From the NCBI GenBank assembly GCA_002686115.1, contig NZAF01000113.1, positions 1-6,899 of the forward strand: a DNA stretch of 6,899 bases, read 5' to 3'. Below, piece after piece: positions 1 through 5,689 of this stretch. The notes below the pieces were generated by a model. The model saw nothing but the letters and a program-made list of their open reading frames with translations, had not been told where the DNA came from and ran no database searches. The DNA is from Halobacteriovorax sp. (GTDB lineage Bacteria; Bdellovibrionota; Bacteriovoracia; Bacteriovoracales; Bacteriovoracaceae). The number at the start of each line of letters is the position of its first letter. Within the stretch, counting starts at the first letter, position 1. Made by a program: the position numbers and the translations under genes.

Positions 1-164
1 GAAGACCCTGTTTCACATAGAATTAGTAAGACTTCATAAACTCGGCAATATAGAGCTTTAAACTTAAATTCAAAATTTACAAACCATACTGATATTCATT
101 ATATTTAAGAATATAGATTTAACTTAAGACAAAGCGCATAATTTATAACGCATATGGAGATAGT
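1..164. other. Upstream region of the yebC-like gene; no complete gene
   Basis: No complete gene is visible. On the + strand two frames stay open from the window edge: one to a TAA at 37-39 and one to a TAA at 59-61. The second gives about 19 codons (KTLFHIELVRLHKLGNIEL). Either could be the tail of a gene cut by the window edge, but both are too short to tell from chance. The remainder, from about 62, is very AT-rich and holds the candidate promoter and ribosome binding site of the next gene. No terminator hairpin or tRNA fold was found here. Confidence 0.4.
76..105 (+). promoter_or_regulatory. Candidate sigma-70 type promoter for the yebC-like gene
   Basis: A -35 box TTTACA (76-81, five of six consensus bases) is followed after 18 bases by a -10 box TATATT (100-105, five of six). 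The predicted transcript would start near 112 and have a leader of about 50 bases. The surroundings are so AT-rich that chance matches are likely, so this is only a candidate. Confidence 0.4.
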
Positions 165-890
165 ATGGGTAGAAAGTCAGCGAAGATTGCGGCCAAAAAA
201 GGTGCTGCAGACAAGGCCAGAGGACAAATTTTTACAAGAGCACTTAAAGATGTATTTCTAGCATCTAAAAGTGGAAGCGGAGATGTTGAAACCAACTTCT
301 TATTAAAAGTTGCAGTTGACCGTTGTAAAAAGTTTAACGTACCAAAGGACAATATCGACCGTGCCATTAAAAAAGGTCAAGGTGGAGATGGTGTTGGATA
401 CACAGATATAAATTACGAAGGATATGGCCCTGGTGGAGTTGCCGTATTTGTTGAAACTTCAACTGATAATAATACAAGAACTGTTGCTAACGTTAGAAGT
501 TACTTTAATAAAGTAAATGGAAGCTTAGGGCAAACAGGCTCTCTTGAATTTGTTTTTGAAAGAAAAGCAATCTTCACAGTACAAAAAGAAAATGTTTCTG
601 ATGCAGATGAGTTTGAATTAGAAATGATTGATGCTGGAGCTGAAGATATTGAATTAGAAGATGATACTTATGAGATCTCTGGCCCGGTTGAATCATTTGG
701 CTCTATTCAAAAGAAACTAGAAGAAATCAGCATTCAACCAGAAGAAGCTTCTCTAGAAAGACTTCCTCTGAACTATAAAGCAATTGATGACGAAGAGACT
801 CAAAAGCAATTTGATAAACTCATTGATCTTTTAGAAGAAGACGATGATGTTGTTACGGTTTATCACAACCTTGAAGAAAGCGAAGAATAA
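165..890 (+). CDS. yebC: YebC/PmpR/TACO1 family protein (translation factor or transcriptional regulator)
   Basis: The 241-residue product is a full-length member of the YebC/TACO1 family (usually about 240-250 residues). What is seen: an N-terminal KKGAADKARGQIFTR segment (residues 11-25), the family signature YEGYGPGGVAVFVE (84-97) and TDNNTRTVANVR (100-111), then an acidic C-terminal half ending LEESEE. Family members act in the cytoplasm. Some were described as DNA-binding regulators (PmpR), and others help ribosomes through difficult proline-rich stretches (TACO1/YebC type); the sequence alone does not separate these roles. The N terminus reads MGRKSAKIAA rather than the common GHSKW form. 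The ATG is preceded by GGAGA (156-160) at normal spacing. The gene seems to be transcribed alone, because the downstream genes face it on the opposite strand; ruvC, a common neighbour elsewhere, is not here. Confidence 0.93.
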   Translation: MGRKSAKIAAKKGAADKARGQIFTRALKDVFLASKSGSGDVETNFLLKVAVDRCKKFNVPKDNIDRAIKKGQGGDGVGYTDINYEGYGPGGVAVFVETSTDNNTRTVANVRSYFNKVNGSLGQTGSLEFVFERKAIFTVQKENVSDADEFELEMIDAGAEDIELEDDTYEISGPVESFGSIQKKLEEISIQPEEASLERLPLNYKAIDDEETQKQFDKLIDLLEEDDDVVTVYHNLEESEE

Positions 891-904
891 AAGGGCTTTT
901 TTTT
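874..904 (+). terminator. Weak candidate terminator after the yebC-like gene
   Basis: The end of the gene (AAGAAAGC, 874-881) can pair with GCTTTTTT (895-902) across a 13-base loop, using one G-U pair, and eight T residues run through 897-904. The stem is A/T-rich and overlaps the stop codon and the T run, so it is a poor intrinsic terminator. Its position between convergent genes is what makes it plausible. Confidence 0.3.
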
Positions 905-1088
905 AGTTATAAATATAAGAATTTAATTTACATTTTATGGAGTCCGCAAGATTTTGGACCTCTTCAGTAATTGTATCCAAAACATCTGGTACTACTTGAG
1001 TCTGTCTTCCGATAAGAACTCTCGTTAGATTTATTTTATCTCTAAGATTTTGATACCTCCTTGTTAAAGGTCTAACAAGAGTACACAC
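903..1088 (-). CDS. Doubtful small ORF of 61 codons downstream of alr
   Basis: I do not recognise this product. The reading frame stays open for 61 codons in AT-rich DNA where stops are frequent, which slightly favours coding. It lies 12 bases beyond the alr stop and in the same frame as alr, separated from it by two in-frame TAA codons. The only workable long start is a GTG (1088-1086) with no Shine-Dalgarno sequence, and it sits inside a small hairpin. A strong AAGGAGG (bases 1062-1056 read on this strand) lies inside the ORF, but no normal start codon follows it at the right distance. The protein is polar and charged, has no membrane segment, and contains two similar pieces, YQNLRDKI and VQNLADSI (about residues 12-20 and 44-51). 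It may be a real small gene, a decayed gene, or an RNA leader/trailer read as an ORF. Confidence 0.3.
   Translation of the reverse strand: MCTLVRPLTRRYQNLRDKINLTRVLIGRQTQVVPDVLDTITEEVQNLADSIKCKLNSYIYN
1060..1079 (-). other. Hairpin with 7-bp perfect stem 3' of alr
   Basis: CTTGTTA (1060-1066) and TAACAAG (1073-1079) are perfect inverted copies around a 6-base loop. Read on the strand of alr, the 3' arm runs straight into an AAGGAGG Shine-Dalgarno-like sequence, so the fold would hide part of it. A second, smaller hairpin (CACTT / AAGTG, 1086-1098, 3-base loop) lies between it and the alr stop codon. No T run follows either hairpin, so they do not look like an intrinsic terminator. Confidence 0.45.
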
Positions 1089-1100
1089 TTTTTAAGTGGA

Positions 1101-2231
1101 TTACTGAATATAGTTTTTAGAAATTCGGGTAGTTAGCGAAGTGAATACTTCATAGGGAATCATTTTTGAGCGCTTACAGAGTTCATCAAAGTTCTCACTT
1201 TCAGGGGACCAGACGGTAAAGTCATCATCAACATTAATATCTCCAAGCACTCCACCTTCCAATAAAAGCTGAGTCATATCCATATTCACTCGGCCAACAA
1301 CTTTATAATTCTTATCACGGAACTTAAGTTCAGCGCCCTGATTAGAAGTAGAAAAGCCATCTCCATAACCAAGGGCCATAATAGCGACAAGTCCACTGCC
1401 TGGACATGCGCTAGCTCCATATCCAATAGGAGTTCCTCTTTCAATAAGACGAGTTCTTAAAATTCGAGTCTTTAATGTTGAGATAAGCTCTCCTGTCCAC
1501 AGACTCGTTTCTTTAATACTTGGAATAAGCGAGCTTGGTCCATACATCATAAGACCTGGTCTAATGTGTGATTCGTTTAATCCTGCACCTTGTTCAATGG
1601 CGCCAGAGTTTGCAATTGAAGTTTTAGAAATTGAAATTCCACTTGTCTTTAAAGAAGACTTTACCTCTTCAAAGTTTTCAAATTGCTCAATATTTTTTTT
1701 ATTCTTCTTTATTGATAAAGATGCACAAGCAAGATGAGTCATTAAGTGATCAATGGACTTTCTTCCATTCATTTTCAAATGATGAACGACATCTTCTAAT
1801 TCATTCATCTCTATACCCAGTCGATTCATGCCCGTATTAAATTTTAAGCAAAGTGGAACATGGCGAAACTCTGAATTTGATAAAAATATTTTTAAATTAT
1901 CGATACTCGAAATGACAGGGATTAGTCTTTGATTAGCATAAACTTCAATCAACCTCTCATCTCTAAAATTCACATCGGAAAAAACATAAATCTCAAACTG
2001 ATCTCTTGGAAGCTTTGCTCTTAATGTCATGGCCTCGCCCAAAGACGCAACTCCAAATTCTTTAATTTTTAATTCATGAAATGAAAATTGAGTTATAGGA
2101 ACGAGGCCATGTCCATAAGCATCGGCCTTAACCATAAAAATCATCTCATTTGATTTACAAATTGCTTTTATTTTTTGGTGGTTTTTTTCAAGTGCGCTTA
2201 GGTTTATTTCTAGTTGAGAGCCAAATCTCAT
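1101..2231 (-). CDS. alr: Alanine racemase (PLP-dependent)
   Basis: This cytoplasmic enzyme interconverts L- and D-alanine with pyridoxal phosphate, supplying D-alanine for peptidoglycan. The 376 residues match the usual family length (about 360-390). The PLP-binding lysine is K35 in MVKADAYGHG (33-42). NTGMNRLGIE (132-141) and IRPGLMMYG (223-231, with R224 at the position that contacts the PLP ring nitrogen) are conserved. The catalytic tyrosine of the second base is expected at Y271 in IGYGAS. GYGDG (288-292) and GRVNMD (313-318) complete the signature of the C-terminal beta domain. All key residues are present and there is no signal peptide, so this looks like the biosynthetic enzyme rather than a periplasmic broad-specificity racemase. 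Its ATG overlaps the stop of the upstream gene (ATGA), which suggests translational coupling; no strong independent Shine-Dalgarno was needed to choose this start. Confidence 0.96.
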   Translation of the reverse strand: MRFGSQLEINLSALEKNHQKIKAICKSNEMIFMVKADAYGHGLVPITQFSFHELKIKEFGVASLGEAMTLRAKLPRDQFEIYVFSDVNFRDERLIEVYANQRLIPVISSIDNLKIFLSNSEFRHVPLCLKFNTGMNRLGIEMNELEDVVHHLKMNGRKSIDHLMTHLACASLSIKKNKKNIEQFENFEEVKSSLKTSGISISKTSIANSGAIEQGAGLNESHIRPGLMMYGPSSLIPSIKETSLWTGELISTLKTRILRTRLIERGTPIGYGASACPGSGLVAIMALGYGDGFSTSNQGAELKFRDKNYKVVGRVNMDMTQLLLEGGVLGDINVDDDFTVWSPESENFDELCKRSKMIPYEVFTSLTTRISKNYIQ

Positions 2232-3601
2232 AGAGTCGATTCTCTCATTTTAAATACTTCTGTAGTATTTTCGATTTCTTTCTTCTTTTGAACAAGTCCA
2301 AAATGAGAATAAGGAATTTCACTTACTCTTAACTTTAGAGCACTCACTTCAGAACGAGAAATATCAGAAAAGTACTTCCCAATATCGTAGGAATTAAATG
2401 ATGATTTCATCGAATCAAAGAGAATCGCAAAATCGTCTTTTGATACTTTTGCACAAAGTAGATTGTGATCAACAATATAAAGGTCATCTATATTGAAGAA
2501 AGTCTTCATATAAGTTTTCATATCTTGCCAAAACTTTAAGTAATTAAAACTTGCACCAAACTTAACTTCTAAGAAATCAGAAATATCACTTAAATCAATT
2601 CCAAGTAAATGATCATCAGAAGAGACGTGACCAAGGTCATCCAGTAAATTAAAGATTGATTTTTCTGGTGTTGATTTTTTCTCATAATCCCCAAGTCTTG
2701 TGAGCATTTGAGAATATTTACCGCTTAAGAATTGCTCAAATAAATTCCAATCCAGTGTATAAGCATCAGCCTCAGATATTTCTAAAACAAGAAGGAGGTC
2801 TGCTGATACATTATTCTTAGAAACTGTCACACAAAGAAGTGTCTCATCAACAAATGGCTCAATTATTGATGATGCAACAGAGATACACTCATCCCCAATA
2901 CCGACATCGTTATTCTTACCAACCCATATCGATGGTACATCAAGAGACTTCTTGCCATCTAAATCGAGATTAATCAGTTTTGTTCCAGAATCATTTAACT
3001 TTAAAAGTGCATATGACTTTACTGCTTCAAATTTAGTTAATGAATTTGATAATGCAATTGAAAATGAGAATTGTCCGAGTTCTGTTTCAAGGTCGATAAA
3101 GAAATCTTTAATCCTTGTGATATTGTATAAACTTTCTTTTAAAGACTCATTCTTTGCATAAAGTGTTTTAGTTTTATCAGAGTAACTAGCATGAAAAGAC
3201 TTATACTGCTCAAATTCGGCCATAAGCTTTTTCTTACCATTATAATTAAAAAGGATATTTTTAATCTGCCCCGCAATACTACCTTCAGCATTTACATAAC
3301 CTAAGTGATTTGTAGTATAAGTTGGGCCAAGATATTTTTCAGAGTCTTGATCATAAATAAAAGCTAGATTTGAATCATCTAATCTCTTATCAAGGGCAAC
3401 GCTCTGATCTTGATACTTAGAGTTTTTAATATCAATTAAACAAAGTTCAAAATGATTTGCATTAAGAGAGTTTAAAAAATCAGAAGCGTTTTCATATGTA
3501 TGAGTGATCATGTCTAATTTTTTAAAGACTTCACTTATCTTACGAGCAAGACTTAAGTTTGAACTAAGAATGGCCACTTCTAAACGCTTATTTGATTTCA
3601 T
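2228..3601 (-). CDS. Receiver-like multidomain protein of unknown function, coupled to alr
   Basis: The 457-residue product is not one I can name. Residues 7-118 look like a response-regulator receiver fold. A hydrophobic first strand (LEVAILSSN) is followed by a strand ending in an aspartate at the phospho-acceptor position (CLIDIKN, D57), then AFIYD and LGYVNAEG. However, the usual acidic pair after the first strand is replaced by SSN, and the conserved lysine near the end is N104, so normal phosphorylation chemistry is unlikely. Residues about 125-165 are charged and helical, perhaps a linker coiled coil. Residues about 195-300 alternate short beta-like strands and could be a GAF-like sensory domain (inference). 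In the last third, AKVSKDDFAILF (384-395) resembles a GGDEF domain whose active loop has decayed to SKDDF (inference). The start chosen is ATG 3601, with GGAGAA (3612-3607) just upstream; a TTG 21 bases earlier would precede that binding site. It lies between aroK and alr, and its TGA overlaps the alr ATG. Confidence 0.85.
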   Translation of the reverse strand: MKSNKRLEVAILSSNLSLARKISEVFKKLDMITHTYENASDFLNSLNANHFELCLIDIKNSKYQDQSVALDKRLDDSNLAFIYDQDSEKYLGPTYTTNHLGYVNAEGSIAGQIKNILFNYNGKKKLMAEFEQYKSFHASYSDKTKTLYAKNESLKESLYNITRIKDFFIDLETELGQFSFSIALSNSLTKFEAVKSYALLKLNDSGTKLINLDLDGKKSLDVPSIWVGKNNDVGIGDECISVASSIIEPFVDETLLCVTVSKNNVSADLLLVLEISEADAYTLDWNLFEQFLSGKYSQMLTRLGDYEKKSTPEKSIFNLLDDLGHVSSDDHLLGIDLSDISDFLEVKFGASFNYLKFWQDMKTYMKTFFNIDDLYIVDHNLLCAKVSKDDFAILFDSMKSSFNSYDIGKYFSDISRSEVSALKLRVSEIPYSHFGLVQKKKEIENTTEVFKMRESTL

Positions 3602-3670
3602 ATCTTCTCCGCGATGACGCAATAGTTTACTTCTTTATAAGACCATATTTATTTAAATCCGTCTATTTTA

Positions 3671-4183
3671 CTACTTTAAAAGACTCACTAAGTCTGACAC
3701 GGCGCTCACCTTGTCTATCTGATCTACACTAAGACTTAAATCAGAGAGCTCCTCAAAAATAGGCTTTCTAAAATCATACTTCTCTTGCATGAATTCTCTG
3801 CCCTTTTTCATAAGAGGCCTTCCTCCATCTTTTTTTAAACGCTCATAGCAATCATCAAAAGGAACATTTAAATAAATGACCTTCCCATCAACTTCACGAA
3901 TAAAATCTCTAACGCTTTGAGTTTCAAGGGCTCCACCACCTAATGTAATGATGTAGTCATCCTTAAAATTTTGATGAAGTAGGCGAATCATATCCTCTTC
4001 GTCTCTTCTAAACTCTTCGATTCCTATTTCTTCAATATATTCCTCAAGAGTGTCGTGACCAGCACCCATCCTCTCATGAATCTCTTCATCTAGATCTAGT
4101 ACTTGAAAATCGTTTGATTTTGCTAAAACTCTTCCCAGTGTTGATTTGCCTGATCCAGAAAAACCACAAATAAAAAGTCTCAT
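3671..4183 (-). CDS. aroK: Shikimate kinase
   Basis: The enzyme phosphorylates shikimate to shikimate 3-phosphate with ATP in the common aromatic amino acid pathway, in the cytoplasm. The 170-residue product has the usual size. Visible motifs in order: Walker A GFSGSGKST (residues 7-15, K13), the shikimate-binding aspartate in DLD (D32), FRRDEE (58-63, R59 contacting substrate), the GGG of Walker B (82-84), the lid arginine in GGRPLM (R122), and R139 in FRKPIFEE. The start chosen is ATG 4183, preceded by GGGAGAA at normal spacing; a TTG four codons earlier overlaps that binding site and is rejected. A side-by-side aroB is common elsewhere but not present here. It is the first gene of the leftward operon and diverges from the DUF177 gene. 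A related small kinase such as gluconokinase is less likely, given the arginine and GGG pattern. Confidence 0.92.
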   Translation of the reverse strand: MRLFICGFSGSGKSTLGRVLAKSNDFQVLDLDEEIHERMGAGHDTLEEYIEEIGIEEFRRDEEDMIRLLHQNFKDDYIITLGGGALETQSVRDFIREVDGKVIYLNVPFDDCYERLKKDGGRPLMKKGREFMQEKYDFRKPIFEELSDLSLSVDQIDKVSAVSDLVSLLK

Positions 4184-4205
4184 TATTTCTCCCAAAAACT
4201 TCTTC

Positions 4206-4253
4206 CATCTTGTAAAAATTGACTAACTCACGATTAAGACTATTTACAAGATG
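4206..4253. repeat. Perfect 11-bp inverted repeat in the divergent promoter region
   Basis: CATCTTGTAAA (4206-4216) and TTTACAAGATG (4243-4253) are exact reverse complements separated by 26 bases. The right arm contains the TTTACA that may serve as a -35 box for the rightward genes, and it covers the expected start of the leftward transcript. This placement fits an operator for a dimeric regulator, with half-site centres about 37 bases apart. In the leftward transcript most of the repeat would also fall in the 5' leader and could pair as RNA. No regulator is identified. Confidence 0.6.
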
Positions 4254-4271
4254 CATTATATTGTCTAAAAA
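4234..4271 (+). promoter_or_regulatory. Candidate promoter(s) for the DUF177-rpmF unit
   Basis: Two overlapping possibilities exist. One is TTTACA (4243-4248, five of six) with 17 bases to TAAAAA (4266-4271, four of six). The other is TTAAGA (4234-4239, four of six) with 17 bases to TATATT (4257-4262, five of six). Either gives a leader of roughly 20-30 bases before the ATG at 4300. The first uses an arm of the inverted repeat as its -35 box. The choice cannot be made from sequence. Confidence 0.4.
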
Positions 4272-4282
4272 TCACGAATTAA
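4255..4282 (-). promoter_or_regulatory. Candidate promoter for the aroK operon
   Basis: Read leftward there is a perfect TATAAT -10 box (4260-4255). The -35 region is weak: TTAATT (4282-4277) at 16-base spacing matches only three of six. Transcription would begin near 4248, inside the right arm of the inverted repeat, giving a leader of about 65 bases to the aroK start. The box overlaps a rightward TATATT, so the two divergent promoters may compete. Confidence 0.4.
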
Positions 4283-4299
4283 TATAAAAAGAGTACCTT

Positions 4300-4872
4300 A
4301 TGCTTAATGAAATTGAACGTAAAATTAAAGATGAAATTAGCGACAACCCAGTCTTTCTTATTTCAAGACTAAAAGACAAAGAAGATATTGTTCTAACTTT
4401 TGATCAATCTTCACCATGGGTTTCAACGATACTCTCAAGCATTACTGCAGAGTATGAGCCTGAAGAGATGATAGAGCCGATACTCAATGTCGAAATTACT
4501 TTAAAGAGAGACAGCAATAATACATTTGGCGAATATCTTGTTGCACACGGTTCTGTTACAGGACAATATATGGCTTCTTGCGTAAAGTGCCTCGATGATG
4601 CCAAACAAGAGTTTTCTAGCGAATTTACAGGCGCTTATGTCCATTCTCGCTATGAAAACGATCCTGAATATGAAGAAGTTGATGAAATATACATCGATGA
4701 GAAAGTTTGCGATCTCTATTTTCACGATAGAGGTAAAGCAAATCTATCTGAACTCATAACAGAGGCGACAGTTTTAGCAATCAACCCCTACCCGAGTTGT
4801 AAAAGTGAATGCAAAGGCCTATGTGGTCAATGCGGAGAAAATAAGAATCATGTAGACTGTGGGCATCACTAG
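4300..4872 (+). CDS. yceD: DUF177 / YceD family protein (23S rRNA accumulation)
   Basis: The 190-residue product has the DUF177 pattern: a variable N-terminal part, a beta-rich core (about 60-95), and a CVKC motif (C94, C97) followed by an acidic segment. It ends with the conserved region LITEATVLAINPYPSC and a cysteine-rich tail (C167, C171, C175, C178, C187, then GHH). Cys pairs of this kind suggest a bound metal, probably zinc (inference). Family members in E. coli and plants are needed for normal 23S rRNA accumulation, and the gene very often precedes rpmF, as it does here. The protein is cytoplasmic, without signal peptide or membrane segment. The ATG has only a weak AAAAGAG-type binding site. 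It is the first gene of the rightward unit, 86 bases before rpmF, and diverges from aroK. The family call is secure; the biochemical role is known only in outline. Confidence 0.87.
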   Translation: MLNEIERKIKDEISDNPVFLISRLKDKEDIVLTFDQSSPWVSTILSSITAEYEPEEMIEPILNVEITLKRDSNNTFGEYLVAHGSVTGQYMASCVKCLDDAKQEFSSEFTGAYVHSRYENDPEYEEVDEIYIDEKVCDLYFHDRGKANLSELITEATVLAINPYPSCKSECKGLCGQCGENKNHVDCGHH

Positions 4873-4958
4873 AAATTTGTTGTCAAAAGACGATAAAAAG
4901 TGTACCTATATCTCTCGATTTAATTTTGAATTTGAAGTTGTAGATAACGGAGTTAGAA

Positions 4959-5171
4959 ATGGCAGTACCTAAGAAAAAGACCAGTGTTTCAAGAAAAGGC
5001 TTAAGAAGAGCAGGTCAAACTCATAAGCTTTACGCAAATAAGCAAGTTTTAACTGATTCAGAATCTGGTGAACTTACTAAAAGAGGATGTATTACTCCTT
5101 CTGGTATGTGGAAAGGTAAGAAAGTTTTCGAAACGAAAGCTGACAGAGTTGAAGACGATACTGAAGAGTAG
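4959..5171 (+). CDS. rpmF: 50S ribosomal protein L32
   Basis: The 70-residue product starts MAVPKKKTSVSRKGLRRAG, the typical basic N terminus of L32, a small protein of the large subunit that contacts 23S rRNA. The C-terminal part aligns with the zinc-free E. coli form (TSGE then HITADGYYRGRKV): here SGELTKRGCITPSG (35-48) and MWKGKKVFE (50-58). Only one cysteine (C44) remains, so the four-cysteine zinc ribbon of C+ L32 proteins is absent. The last ten residues (ADRVEDDTEE) form an acidic tail beyond the E. coli end (57 residues), which is unusual for a ribosomal protein. GGAG (4949-4952) lies 6 bases before the ATG. It follows the DUF177 gene and is closed by a strong terminator, so the two probably form one transcript. 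Confidence 0.94.
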   Translation: MAVPKKKTSVSRKGLRRAGQTHKLYANKQVLTDSESGELTKRGCITPSGMWKGKKVFETKADRVEDDTEE

Positions 5172-5209
5172 TCAAAAACAAAAAGTTTAAAAAATTATTT
5201 TTTCATATA

Positions 5210-5249
5210 AAAAGCTCGAAGCATAATTTTTGCTTCGAGCTTTTGCTAT
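5210..5249 (+). terminator. Strong intrinsic terminator after rpmF
   Basis: AAAAGCTCGAAGCA (5210-5223) pairs perfectly with TGCTTCGAGCTTTT (5231-5244), a 14-bp stem with a 7-base loop; T-rich sequence continues shortly after. The opposite strand also ends in a T run, so it could work both ways. It ends the DUF177-rpmF unit and separates it from fabH. Confidence 0.88.
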
Positions 5250-5305
5250 TTTTACAATCTAAAAAAATAGTTCTTAACTCAATGCGTGTTTTAGTACGAA
5301 TTTAA

Positions 5306-5336
5306 TTGGACAAAACATCTTTATTCCTTCTACAAT
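5306..5336 (+). promoter_or_regulatory. Candidate promoter for the 68-residue small gene
   Basis: TGGACA (5307-5312, five of six) or TTGGAC one base earlier is followed by TACAAT (5331-5336, five of six) at 18-19 bases. Transcription would start near 5343, leaving a leader of about 65 bases. That leader contains a short direct repeat of TTAGCT (around 5358-5371). A second TATTAT-like box near 5346 is an alternative. The rest of the 5245-5410 gap holds nothing else I can support. Confidence 0.4.
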
Positions 5337-5410
5337 TTTATCAAGTATTATAAAAAGTTAGCTTCTTAGCTACTTACAGGCCCAATCTAAAAATAAAATG
5401 GAGTGTCGGC

Positions 5411-5617
5411 ATGTCATTTGAAAGAATTATTTTTGCACTTAGCGCTTTAACAATATTCATTGCTAGCAATAGCTATAAAGAAAAGATTGAAAAATATAAT
5501 CCATATGCTGTGAAAGATGTCACACCAATGAAAATGCTTACACCTATCGAGAAAGAGAGATCTAAAGGTGAAGTTGCAGACCTAGGACATAAGATCAACA
5601 CAGAAAATCATTTGTAA
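5411..5617 (+). CDS. Small membrane-anchored or secreted protein, unknown function
   Basis: I do not recognise this 68-residue product. It begins MSFER and then has a hydrophobic stretch IIFALSALTIFIAS (residues 6-19), fitting either a single membrane anchor or a short signal peptide cleaved around SNS (19-21). The rest is hydrophilic and charged (KEKIEKYNPY, then EKERSKGEVADLGHK), with no cysteine, so it is not a lipoprotein. The ATG has a good GGAG (5400-5403) seven bases upstream and a candidate promoter of its own, which argues for a real gene. It lies between the rpmF terminator and fabH, where many bacteria carry plsX, but it shows no resemblance to PlsX and is far too short. No clear terminator follows, so read-through into fabH is possible. 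Confidence 0.65.
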   Translation: MSFERIIFALSALTIFIASNSYKEKIEKYNPYAVKDVTPMKMLTPIEKERSKGEVADLGHKINTENHL

Positions 5618-5646
5618 GAACTAAGCCAAATATTAAATTTTCGTCG

Positions 5647-5676
5647 CCATATTTGTCTCTAAGATATGGAAATTTC
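5647..5676. repeat. Short inverted repeat and palindrome upstream of the fabH promoter
   Basis: CCATAT (5647-5652) and ATATGG (5664-5669) form a 6-bp inverted repeat, and GAAATTTC (5669-5676) is a perfect 8-bp palindrome overlapping its end. They lie about 50-80 bases before the predicted fabH transcription start, where an activator might bind. AT-rich DNA gives such patterns by chance, so this is weak. Confidence 0.25.
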
Positions 5677-5689
5677 ACCAAATAAAACC

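Noticed and set aside
143..367. 74-codon leftward frame over the start of the yebC-like gene
   Set aside because: It is antisense to a well-supported conserved gene, has no binding site and no recognisable family.
1051..1062. Similarity of GATACCTCCTTG on the + strand to the 3' end of 16S rRNA
   Set aside because: It is only the complement of a Shine-Dalgarno-like AAGGAGG; no other 16S sequence flanks it.
1086..1103. Read-through of alr into the in-frame small ORF
   Set aside because: Two TAA codons lie between them, alr already has full family length, and no recoding signal is evident.
1631..1840. 69-codon rightward frame inside alr
   Set aside because: It lies fully antisense to alr, which has all its catalytic motifs; the product looks like random translation.
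2952..3161. 69-codon rightward frame inside the receiver-like gene
   Set aside because: Antisense shadow of a long coding frame, with no Shine-Dalgarno sequence.
3602..3622. TTG start seven codons upstream for the receiver-like gene
   Set aside because: The added codons contain the GGAGAA binding site of the ATG at 3601, so the ATG is the better start.
4184..4195. TTG start four codons upstream for aroK
   Set aside because: The added codons are the GGGAGAA binding site itself, and the family N terminus fits MRLFICG.
4404..4725. Two leftward frames antisense to the DUF177 gene (4404-4604 and 4501-4725)
   Set aside because: Both are shadows of a conserved gene and overlap each other; no supporting signals.
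4880..4912. Internal promoter between the DUF177 gene and rpmF
   Set aside because: TTGTCA (4880-4885) is a fair -35 box, but the bases at the right distance (TACCTA) match the -10 consensus at only two positions.
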